Shown piece after piece: positions 22,963-33,210 of a stretch of 64,000 nucleotides of DNA. Origin of the DNA: Malus domestica (lineage: Eukaryota; Streptophyta; Magnoliopsida; Rosales; Rosaceae). Numbering within the stretch: the stretch's first letter is position 1; each line of letters begins with the position of its first letter. The notes below the pieces were generated by a model. It ran no database searches, was not told the DNA's origin, and worked only from the letters and a program-made list of their open reading frames with translations. The position numbers and the translations under genes were made by a program. Where the stretch lies: the NCBI RefSeq assembly GCF_042453785.1, contig NC_091671.1:8936001-9000000 (forward strand). The letters run 5' to 3'.

Positions 22963-25925
22963 ATGGGCGTGGTGAGTGTTTCTACTTCCATTGCTTCTCT
23001 AATCATCTCACTAATGTGGGTGGCTGAAGCAAGAATCCCAGGAGTCTACACTGGTGGTGCATGGCAAGGCGCTCATGCCACCTTCTACGGTGGCTCCGAC
23101 GCCTCCGGAACCATGGGTACGTCACCAAAACCCTACATTTCCCCTTCAAACTCTTCACCATCTGCCTCAACTTTTCATTTTTCTTAATGTACACAATAAT
23201 GCCACATTCCTTTTAAAGAAGAGAAACTTACATGCACTAGGAATGTCATTGTGTCAATATCCTAATCATGCGCTGCATGCATTATGATTTTTACACGTAA
23301 CGTTGCATGATTGAGTTGAGATACTGTAGCGAAATCCAACAAAACCCATCAAAGATCTGAAACCAAGAACTTAATCAAGCTTAATTATCAATTAATTAAC
23401 TAAAACACTTGAATTTTTCAGGTGGGGCTTGTGGATACGGAAATCTATACAGCCAAGGGTACGGAGTTAACACGGCGGCACTGAGCACAGCGCTGTTCAA
23501 CAATGGCCTCAGCTGCGGAGCCTGCTTTGAGCTCAAGTGTGCAGAGGACCCCAGCTGGTGCCACGCCGGAAGTCCATCTATTTTCATCACTGCCACTAAC
23601 TTTTGCCCTCCCAATTTTGCCCAACCAAGCGACAATGGCGGATGGTGCAACCCTCCTAGGCCCCACTTCGACCTCGCCATGCCCATGTTCCTCAAGATTG
23701 CCGAGTACAGAGCTGGGATCGTCCCTGTTTCCTACCGTAGGTTAGTAAAGCCCACATCTCTGTTTTTCTTGCTCTGTTTTTGTTCTCTGTTTTCCTTGCT
23801 CTATTTTTAGGTTTGGTTATTTAGTTTAACAATTTGAAAGTAATAATCTTGGATTTGGAAGTATTCGAACAATTTTTTTTTAACAAAACGAGTTACTATT
23901 TTTTTACATCTATGTATATTGAAATTCGACCGTGAGTTCCGAAAACTAATTGACCTAACTCACGTGGATTACTTGTTACTTTGAAAAACAATAGTTGTAA
24001 CTTTTTAGCCCAATGAAATGTGGTTTCCAAAATTCCTACTTAGACCACTTTTCTCTCCAATATAATTCTACTGGAATTGGTTGTGTGAGTGTTTCTGTTT
24101 TCCTTTTTTTTCTTTCTTCTGATTTAATTTCTTTTCATATGAAATAAATTAGACTACTTATCTTTTTGCTCAAAAGCTTTTTGTGACCTTTCTCAATCTT
24201 GCGGGTCACACCTGTGGTACAAGTGAATTGGATTCTGGTCTGAGTTGTAATTGCTTTCGCAGAATGTATATGGTTTCTATCGACCAAAATTCTGTGGTAT
24301 TTCGAAGTATACAATATTTTGGATTTCTTAAATAATATAAGTTAAAAAATTCGAAGTATCACATGTTTGATAGCACCATAGAAAATCCAAACAATGTATT
24401 TACTGACCACGTGGAAAGAGCTCACTTGAAATTGACTAATTGCCCCAAATTCTTGATATTTCTTGTGGTAGTTAATGGGTTAGTTAATTTCGGTTCTTTC
24501 AAAAGTTTGGATTTTGCCCAATTGGTCCCAAATGCTGAAAGCAAAATAAGAATGGGCAGTAGGGAATATTTAACTCCCCAAAAACCATAGTTTTAACATA
24601 TGCCATTATGTCATCCTTTGGCCTCACCCTTGGCCTTTTTGTTATCTCCAGTAGATGAGGATTCGCGTTCTAGGCGTGCAATGCATCACTACATAAGGAT
24701 AAAACTAAGTTTCCAAATTTAGAACAAATGTAAACTGTGATGCAAATGTCGGTTAGGTCTGTAGGTCGACGTTGTCTGTCTAACTCCTTATTCAAGTTTG
24801 GGTCGAGTTCGATCCTCTTTTCATAGGCTCATAGCTTAGAATACCTTATAAAAAGAACAAAAGAGGGAAGATGCTAAGGAAATTCTGTCAAATTGAGACT
24901 TTAAGATTAATTCTTATGCTAACTTGGATTATATGTCACCTTACAGTTTAATGTTAATTCTCATACCAACATTATAAAATATTATGCTAAAAATATGAGA
25001 TACCAGACAGTTTATAAAGAATTTCATTTTTAGTGAGATAGTCTCTTTAACATTGCTGGAGTTGCTAAATTTGACTTACAGTTCACTAAACTTGCATCCA
25101 GCTACCAAACTTGCTTCTAGCTACCAAACTGGGCTTTTTTCATTGGATTATGGTCTTCGGTCTACGGCAAGATCTACACCGTACGTACTTTTTGATCGGT
25201 AAATCATTAAGGATTTTAACAAAAAACTCTCAGTACTATTTACTTTTAACGAAAAATCATATTTTTACACTAAAAAGTCAATCATGGTACTATTCCTTTT
25301 ACCTTTTATTTTGTTCTTATCATTAAAACTCAAAATTTTTCAAACCATTTACATTAATTTTTCTTAAATTCATGCTATCACAAAGTACGATGTGCATGTA
25401 GTCACAGTTCCCTACGTACCAAATCGAAGACCATTCCAAAGCACAGTCCCCAAAATTCCGAGACTCGTCGATAAATGTGAAAAGACCATTTTAGTGTTCA
25501 ATTTGATTGGCTCATTTAATCATGCCCGCCGTAAAACACGGTCCGTGATCCACGTTGGCACAAACCAAGTGAAATTTCCGAACATGCCCTCACGATTTTT
25601 GACTGTTTTCCTCAGGGTGCCATGTCGGAAGCGCGGAGGGATCAGGTTCACAATCAACGGCTTCCGCTACTTCAACCTGGTTCTGATCAGCAACGTGGCG
25701 GGCGCAGGGGATATCGTGAAGGTGAGCGTGAAAGGCGCCAGGACCGGCTGGATGAGCATGAGCCGCAACTGGGGTCAGAACTGGCAGTCGAACTCCGTTC
25801 TGGTTGGTCAGTCACTTTCCTTCAGGGTCACCGGCAGTGACCGACGCACTTCCACCTCGTGGAACATCGTCCCGGCACACTGGCAGTTCGGTCAAACATT
25901 CACCGGAAAGAACTTCAGAGTCTGA
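22963..25925 (+). CDS. alpha-expansin (EXPA)
   Basis: Exons 22963-23116, 23422-23740 and 25616-25925 give 260 residues, the normal alpha-expansin size, with phases that fit (ATGG|GTGGG, CGTAG|GGTGCC). A signal peptide (about residues 1-23, ending VAEA) directs it to the cell wall. The GH45-like domain shows [24 protein letters not shown] and the HFD motif in [10 protein letters not shown]. The C-terminal carbohydrate-binding domain shows [18 protein letters not shown] and RNWGQNWQ. Expansins loosen cellulose-hemicellulose contacts during growth and fruit softening without hydrolysis. All key cysteines are present. Intron 2 is long (1,875 bp) and carries a MITE. The gene appears intact. Confidence 0.96.
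25190..25370. mobile_element. MITE of the gggaactttaacgaaaa family (copy 2), in expansin intron 2
   Basis: The block order taacgaaaaatcat, ttttacactaaaaagt, ttaccttttattttgttctt, cattaaaactcaaa matches 18385-18545. It lies about 250 bp upstream of the third expansin exon. Confidence 0.6.
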
Positions 25926-27179
25926 CGAACGACCATACAAAAGTCAACATATTTATGATTTTCCCGCCATATTTATGTATTTCCAATTTTACCCTTTCGT
26001 GGCGCCATTTTAGTTGCTTTTACAAGATGCTGTTTTTGATGGGCGTTCGAGAATGCGAAAGTGTTTCAGGGGGCAAGTTTGACTTTTTGATTGGTAGGAT
26101 TTGGTGTGACTTATTTGAGTGGATATGATGCGTAGTGGGTGGGTATAACAATGTAACAAGTGCAAGGGTAATTTGGGAATTAAATTTAAAAGCCCAATGT
26201 GGGCAAATTGTAGGAGAGGTTGAGGCGGCCGCAGAGAATTGTAGCCCGCACCGTATTAGTACTTTGCCAAAAGTAAAGTTGTAGTATATATTCATATGAT
26301 CATATATATATGCATGAGAAGTGTATTTGTATTAACTATTTTGTTAATTTTCTTTTTCAGTTGGAATTTTGCCTAATTCAACAAGCTTTACTTGATTGTG
26401 TTGATGATGGATAACCAAAAGCACTTGTAAGTTTTCAGGGTTAGCTCGAACGTCGAGGCGATTGAAAAAATAGATCAGAATTAGGATAGGTTAACGATTC
26501 GTTTTCTTTCAATGTAATTTTGAAGAGTTTGCATAAATATTTAAAAGTGCAGACAGCTAAAAAGAGAGCGCGCCTAAATCACACTTCATATAGTGAAGGA
26601 AAAGCTTCAATTAGTGAACCCATAAGTCCAAATGGGTCAAATCAAAACCAAACCTGCACGTGGGTGGGGTTGGGGTTATTGTGGGTATCTGGGTTTTGTT
26701 GCTTGGTGAATTTATTATCCATCTTCTTCTGTCCTTTAGAGGACAAACATCTTTGGATTCCAACTACGACAAAAGTAAAAGCACAAAGCAGTAAGCATTG
26801 GATACCTTATGCAAAAAGCCAATTACTTTCTTGGTTGAGCTTCCACGTCAAGGTTTTTGGATTTTTGTTTTAACAGCCGTTTGATAACCATTTCATTTTA
26901 GTTTCATTCCGTCCACATTTCTTCCATCATCCTTTATCCTTCTGTCGCATACTTTTCCACTATTTATAACACAAAATGAAAGCTTAAAACGAAAACCGAA
27001 ATGATTACCAAACGGGTCTAAGGTTTGAAATTTAGAATCTTTTAGGCAATTAGTTACGAAAGTGGGAGAGAAAATAATTTTGGTATGAGAAAAGTAACAA
27101 CATTATTCAGGTTAAATCTCACTTCAGAGTTCGATATCTATATAGAAGCTCACACAGCCTCACTGCGGTTCTACAAGAG
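25926..27179. other. expansin 3' region and spacer
   Basis: The expansin 3' UTR occupies the first few hundred bases; no unambiguous poly(A) signal was fixed. The open frame 26520-26873 has no domain. A foldback element sits at 26876-27018. The 3' ends of the expansin and of the minus-strand zinc-finger gene converge here. Confidence 0.45.
26876..27018. mobile_element. hAT-type MITE
   Basis: Left end agccgtttgataaccatttc and right end gaaatgattaccaaacgggt are inverted copies with few mismatches, with AT-rich non-coding DNA between. The (c)cgtttgg terminus is typical of small hAT elements of dicots. Confidence 0.6.
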
Positions 27180-30100
27180 TTATGAATTCCAACCCTGATA
27201 TCTCCACTGCGACTGCCAATGGCTGTTTGTTGCACTTGTTCCAGCACCATGTCTCCTCGCCGCGGCAACAGCTTCAACGTGCCTTTGTCCGGCACGATGA
27301 TTGTTGAAATCCATCTCACTCAGACACACCACATTACATAACGCGCAAGTCCTTAAAGCGTCGGGTGCTGCCCCACTTTCAAGAACCTTCCTTTTCTTAG
27401 TTTCTAAATCATCTGGAGGTTGATCAGCTGCTCTCTTCTTACTGTTTTCTCCAGGAATCTTTTTGCCTTTCAACTTATCCAAATTCATCTTGTGCTTTTT
27501 CCCCTGTTTATGCTTATTGAGTACATCCTTGGTGTCGCAATAAATATTGCATACCTCACAATGCAGTTTCGGAGTACCATTTCCAGAAGGCCGAGGAACA
27601 GCATTTCCAGCCGGCCGAGCACTAGAATTACTCCACGATGCAGCATTCGGATTTGCAGAAGCATAATGCTCTGTCCCATTTGATGGAATTGAGAAACCCT
27701 GAAAGAAGGGGATTAACTTTGACACGAACAAACAATACATTGAATACAACACCAACATGAAATGCATCCACTGATTGACGTAAACTCAATCCATATTAAA
27801 TATTCTTCCATCGGTTGCTAACAGCTACATCTTCCGACTCTTCTACCATGCAGGGATAAAAGTCTCTATGGAAAAATACCCTCAAAGGTTGCGGTTTTGA
27901 AATACGTAATTTTTGTCTACCGTTTGAGATTAATTTTGAAATTAACTAGTATACAACACAGATATGCAATGCATGCAATGATCGATGTAATCTGAGTTGG
28001 TGTTTTCATAAGTGCAGTTGGACACAAAGCATATGCCTTGAACCATAAAAATCAACCCCATACCAAATAGCTTTTCAGCAGAACAAAATACCAGCACATC
28101 AAAATAATAGCAATGCAAACGCCATAGACCTGCTAAATAGACTAGCAAAGAAAAGCTCCAAACAATGGCAACAAAACAGACCAAATAACACTAGTAGAAT
28201 GAAGAAGAAATGTGAAAAGAGAAACGTAAAAACAATAAAGCTTCCTCTAAGCTAGTGGGGTGATACTGAAACCTCCCCTAAGCTAGTGTGTTATCACCAA
28301 AATACTCCAAGGCACTGTTTTCCTTGAGAAATTTCATGGTTTGCAGTGAAGAGCTTTCCAAATTCCCATACATGAAAAGACTTAAAAGGAATTTTTTTTC
28401 CAATGTTTTCAGACGATCTATCAGGAGAAGAAAGGGGTTTTCCTCTGACTTCGTTTGGTTATATTTACATTGGAAGTTGCATACCCCATGCTGTTGTTTA
28501 GACCTGGAACACGGCAAAAATATAACAGTAAAGTAATTGCATGAGTGGTTTACACCCCTTCTCAAAAAATAGGAGATGAGGTGTACACGACAACAGAAAG
28601 GACTTACGCCTTTGGGGCATTTTGGCAACTAAATGAGTGACTTGGTCATTTTCCAATTGGACTATCCATGAGATTATTCTCAAAACTCATTTGTCCCCTA
28701 AACAACTACAAGTCATGTTTTAAATTACCCCTTCCCGTTCTGTCAAAATTTTCATCTTTTTTGTTAGCCAAGCTGAGGAGGTGACTATATGGCAAAATTT
28801 TGATCTGCATTTTGGTCCTTCAACACCTGTCTCACCTCTCATCTCTTCTCCGTTTCTCCCTTCTCTCTATTCTCTCACATGTTTTTGCCATATATCCTTC
28901 TCTGTCTTCCAGGGATGGAGACTATTTTTTTCCCATCCGAAATGAAAAAACATATGTACATACATAAAAATGTGTTTACTAAGCTAGGACTTGTTAATTA
29001 AGGCTACTTATCAATGTTTAACATGATACAAACCTTAAATGTCCAAGGTCCACAAGGAAGACAGCTAGACAACACGATCGAGGGAAGACTACTCGATGAT
29101 ACAGTTGAGAAAATAAAGGACTAGTATAGAACCTAACAGCTAATGGATAGACATACCATTCACAATCCTTGATGTCGATCTATCAGTACTACACAAGGGG
29201 AGAAAGGAACACTAGAACGGAGCGGTAGTGGAGTAGGCTGTGTTAAATAGCTAAAATATACACCTAGAAATGATTTTTATTTTTTATTCCTGATATGACC
29301 TGGGCTACACATTGTTCCATTCCTGCTCTCTTATGTGTCTGATTTTCTAAATAAATAGGTACATAGTTATTCTCTTACTTTTTTCGGTGTTCAACCATTT
29401 TAAGCAGCCACATTAACTTTTTCTGCTCCTCCAATTATTTTCCAACAAAGTGGAGAAGGAGAATTTGTCACTGTATAACATAAACTTTGAAGCTTGCTAA
29501 ACAGATATGGGTCTTCAAACATGAAATTGAATATTTGAAAAAGTGATGCTGACAATAGTGTTATGCTTTAGGTAAGTACATTCAACACCATGAAATACCA
29601 CAAAGCAGCACAATAAGGAAATAAAATAAAAGAAGATAACAAAATGTCTAAATTTGCATTGAAAGGGTGTGCGATCTCTAAATTTCTGCAAACAAATCTC
29701 AGAACAATAATCATTTATTTCTTTTGTGTTTGGAAAGTCCTTAAAATTCAGTTCAAACATGGCTTTCAATTGGAAAGACTACGCAGAACCAAGCGGGAGA
29801 GGAGTATCCGATAGATCCCTTTTGTTTTCGTTGAACATCACATAAGTACTGGAACAACTAGAAGTCTAGAACAAATGTGAGGATTGAAGAACCCCAATGG
29901 CAATGCAATAACTTGAAATTCAGATCACATTCAAACCAACACGAAAATGCATCATATGCAAAACCAAAGTTAACTTGATGTATGTTGAGAGAACAATAAT
30001 TAGATACCATTTGTTGCAGATGAACCTGCCGCTGCTCGTTTTCTCTGCTAAGATCTTTCTTAAGATCTTTCCACTGAGCTTCAAATTTCAACAGGGCCCT

Positions 30101-30347
30101 GCCCTGCTCTAAGAAGGACTTCTCAAGGTGGTACCTCAATTCCTGAAAGTTTTGATGCAATTTTGCTATTTAACAGCATAAAAATGAACAAAAATAAATC
30201 TAGTAAGCCACTACAGGCCAATCAAATTGTAACAAAAAGAAGTGAAATTTAAAACATGCAGCCATTATCAAAGGCAAATGGAATCATGGGTATTTGATAA
30301 AAAAACTCACCAATTGCATTATCCAATTCCTCTGAGCAGTTGGCCAT
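27180..30347 (-). CDS. two-zinc-finger (U1/matrin-type C2H2) protein with N-terminal coiled coil
   Basis: Exons on the minus strand: 30347-30311, 30165-30008 and 27698-27180, 237 residues. The exon 2 acceptor (aaatag|CAAAATTGC) was chosen because it keeps frame with exon 1. The N-terminus (MANCSEELDNAI then AKLHQNFQELRYHLEK) is predicted coiled coil to about residue 65. There are two fingers of the form C-x2-C-x12-H-x5-H: CEVCNIYCDTKDVLNKHKQG near residues 107-128, and CALCNVVCLSEMDFNNHRAG near 180-200. A lysine/arginine-rich linker (KKRAADQ, ETKKRKV) could be a nuclear signal. This finger type usually binds double-stranded RNA or U1-like RNA, so a nuclear RNA-binding role is likely; the target is unknown. 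Intron 2 is 2.3 kb. The first two exons are homologous to those of the XH gene upstream. Confidence 0.85.
27699..30007 (-). other. large intron 2 of the zinc-finger gene
   Basis: Runs from ATG|gtatctaatt to ttctttcag|GGTTTC. It contains a short duplicated phrase, cctctaagctagtg/ccctaagctagtgtg, at 28244-28291, and otherwise AT-rich sequence without coding signal. Confidence 0.7.
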
Positions 30348-30869
30348 TTCAGAGCTCCAGCACAAAAACCCACCTGGGTTTTGTGCCTTTATAGCAGATT
30401 AAGCTTGTGGGGGGATCTCTGAAACTGCAGTTTTCGGGGAATTAGAAGATCCCACATGCAAAAAAAAGTGCAATTGGGTAGAAAGCAAAAGCAGATTGAA
30501 GGAAGAGGAAGCAAACTTTACAGTCAACTATGGTGACTGTAATGGAAATTGAGGGCAGTAGGGTGAAGGCGGCTTCGATTCCTCCGCCCACCAATTAGCT
30601 CTCTGTTGCATGAATTCATGAGGAGAGCTGGGCTTTTATATTTTATATTTTTTCCCATTTTTGGGGTGAGAAGAGAGCTGGGTTTTGTGAGAGAAGAAAA
30701 TCATAGAGCAGTTTGTATGACCAAAGTGGACTGTGATGAACAGAAGACTAGGAATTCTTGGGAGGATTTCTTAACGAGAGGAGGAAGAAGGTTGGCTGCT
30801 TCTTGGCTCAGGCCCACCAGCAAGTCTATTGGTGGGCCGATCCCACTTTCTATTTCACTGAAATAAATA
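30348..30869 (-). promoter_or_regulatory. 5' leader and promoter region of the zinc-finger gene
   Basis: The leader is probably about 30348-30560, with a possible leader intron ending ctgcag at 30425-30430. Beyond it the DNA becomes moderately GC-richer to 30860. No TATA box could be placed with confidence. Confidence 0.35.
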
Positions 30870-31025
30870 TAGAGTAACGTTATTCGAATACCTTTTTTTA
30901 CTTGTTACATATTTTTATTAATTTTGATCCTTTGATTTTCTTATATTCATTTAAATTGACGGTCGAAAATTAAAAAGAATATGTGACAAGTAAAAATGAG
31001 TATGTTGATTGCACCATTCTAAATA
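30870..31025. mobile_element. MULE-type MITE of the gtgtg..atcc family (worn copy)
   Basis: Shares the internal landmark gacggtcgaaaattaaaaag and the flanking arms (cttgttacatattttta against tatgtgacaagtaaaa) with the elements at 21654 and 59059, but the termini are degraded. Confidence 0.45.
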
Positions 31026-31149
31026 TAATTTGAATAGAGTTTCACATATAGAACCTAAGACGTGATATCGATAGGGGATTGGCAGGGAAGACTGGCAAAG
31101 GCATCACCGATACTCTGCGGGCTGTCCATAGGGGATTCAGAAGGATATG

Positions 31150-31990
31150 TGATTCAAATTATAAAAATTGAGCTGAAACAGACCTCAATCTTCTCAACTC
31201 TCGCACTGTATTGATCAGGAGTTTCTTCAATGCCTCCTTGCAAGAGCAGTGAATCTGCAATCTCCATTACTCGGTTGGGAAACGCCAACTCCACAAAACT
31301 ATGAAGGTTCAAGTCGCCGGGAAATCTGTCGTCAGCCGGCCTTTTCCCTGTCAACATCTCTAACAGAGAATCCCAAACCTGCAGACGTCTCCATTTGTGG
31401 ACAGCTCACCTCCCATACCATACTCAACTCATACGAAACAAAACAGTCACCGCCATTGTAAACAAAATCTAGGATGAGGATATTTACCTGGAGCTTGTCT
31501 GATTTGCAGAAACAGTGGTTCGTAGTGAGAGAAATTTTGCTAGTCTGAAGTTGGAAACATTTCCAGCCAACTCGTTGTCCAAAAGAACATTGTTCAGTTT
31601 GAGATCACAATGAAGTATTGACGTTTCACAATGGTTATGGAGATAATCTAGTGCCCATGCAACATCAATAAGATGTCTAACCTCTGAAGAAGAATTAAAC
31701 TCTTGGTTGGGGGATTTATTACTTCGTCATCTCCAGTAGTTGGATGGAGCCACTCCTGTAAGCTCCCATTCTCGAAGAACTCATAAACTAGAGCCTTGAA
31801 ACCATTACCACGAAAATCAACACTTGAACAAGCAGTTATAATCTTGACGAGATTTCGATGCTTGATATTTCTCAAAGCCTCACACTCGACTATGAAACTC
31901 TTTGATGCTCCACGGTGTAACAAGTCATACACCTTAACAGCAACATATTGAGATCTATCATCATCATTGTCAAGAACTCCTTTGTGACGT
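31150..31990 (-). pseudogene. LRR receptor-kinase fragment, kinase domain only
   Basis: On the minus strand it begins at about 31990 with GVLDNDDDRSQYVAVKVYDLL and runs through [25 protein letters not shown] and LVYEFFENGSLQEWLHP. After a frameshift near 31660 it gives LHCDLKLNNVLLDNELAGNVSNF, where DFG has become NFR. It ends with MLTGKRPADDRFPGDLNLHS and EIADSLLLQGG. The glycine loop, LRR ectodomain and membrane helix are absent. It belongs to the same family as the genes at 4.5-9.4 kb but lies inverted, 22 kb away, between two intact minus-strand genes. Non-functional. Confidence 0.87.
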
Positions 31991-32194
31991 AGGAAAAAAA
32001 GGAGGTTCGGGGAGAACGGGGATAGATAACCTGGGATTCGCTTAACTAGGGGCAACGAAACTTGCTTGACGTTGCTAATCATAGATTCACTCAACACGAC
32101 CAAGCCAATGCTTGTTTTTGAAGGAGAAAATCATTCTCTTCTTAGATTAATTTTTAATTCACTAATCAACTACTTTAAAAATACATATGGAACC

Positions 32195-32540
32195 CTTTAA
32201 TGGCTGGTTTGGTATTGCTGTGCTTTGAAAAAAAGCTGTTTCTGCTGTGCTGTGAGAATAAGCGGATGTGAAATAAAGTTGTAGAGTGTTTGGTAAACTT
32301 TTTTGTAAAAATGCTTTTGAAAAAAAAAGCAGTATTATAATGTTTGGTAAACTTTTATGTAAAACAGATGTGAAAAAAAACCGATTTTTCAAAGCTGGGT
32401 TTTGCAGCTTCTTATTTTTGGTTTTTTTTCACCCAAAACTGTGAAAAAAAAGCTGAAGCTGAATGTTTACCAAACACAAAAGTTTTTTTTGATACCAGCT
32501 TTTTTCAGAATCACCTCAGTACCAAACCAGGCATAAATAG
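32195..32540. mobile_element. hAT-type MITE
   Basis: Left end ggctggtttggtattgctgtg and right end cacctcagtaccaaaccagg are inverted copies. The body is built of repeats of agcttttttt/aaaaaaagc, giving extended self-pairing (agctgtttctgctgtg). Length about 335 bp, non-coding. Confidence 0.6.
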
Positions 32541-33210
32541 AGGGATTATAAAGCATTGGTAGGATAAATATCATATTTAGTACTAGGATAGCTACTAGGG
32601 AACTCAATTAAAATACTGTAGACACATCCATTTGTGAGGTTTTTCGAGACTCCGTGTAGTTACACCCCTTGATCCAGAGGCACCACTTCAGGAAAGAAGT
32701 CCACTCATTTGAATCCATTCTCAAACTTCTAGAACATGTTTCAGGAGTGATTTTGATACTATATAAGAAGTATCAAACCTTTGAACCTAACAAACACAAC
32801 TCCGCCTCCGAAGAGGGGTGAAAGTTTGAATTCTGGAAACCAGGAAGACCGGTAGCCCGATAGAGCCTACCTGTCGTAGGTTTGCAGAGAGCAATAATCT
32901 TTGCTTCTGACCCCATCGACTGGTAGCCCAGAACTGTCTTCCTTTCCAAAACTTCACTTTTATTTTTGAAAATATCTAACAGCTCGAACGTAACCTGTTT
33001 ACAATGCATAAAAGCCAAATAGCCCTATTCGTGTATCTTAAGAAATTACTCTCCAGCATGAACAACTAGCCATAAATTATCTGCATTAAGTTTAGGTCTC
33101 ATACATTGAAGCATATAGTTTCTATCTCAATATGGTCCTTAACAATAGCATTATAACAGATAGTTTCAGTGACTTCTCTGTTTAATTAGAACCAAGTTGC
33201 CTCGTACAAC
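32541..33210. other. spacer between kinase fragment and XH gene
   Basis: Contains the short minus-strand frame 32773-33018, without a domain, and the 3' UTR of the XH gene. No other feature is supported. Confidence 0.4.

Noticed and set aside
31249..31461. Plus-strand frame over the receptor-kinase fragment
   Set aside because: It is the antisense shadow of the kinase pseudogene on the minus strand.
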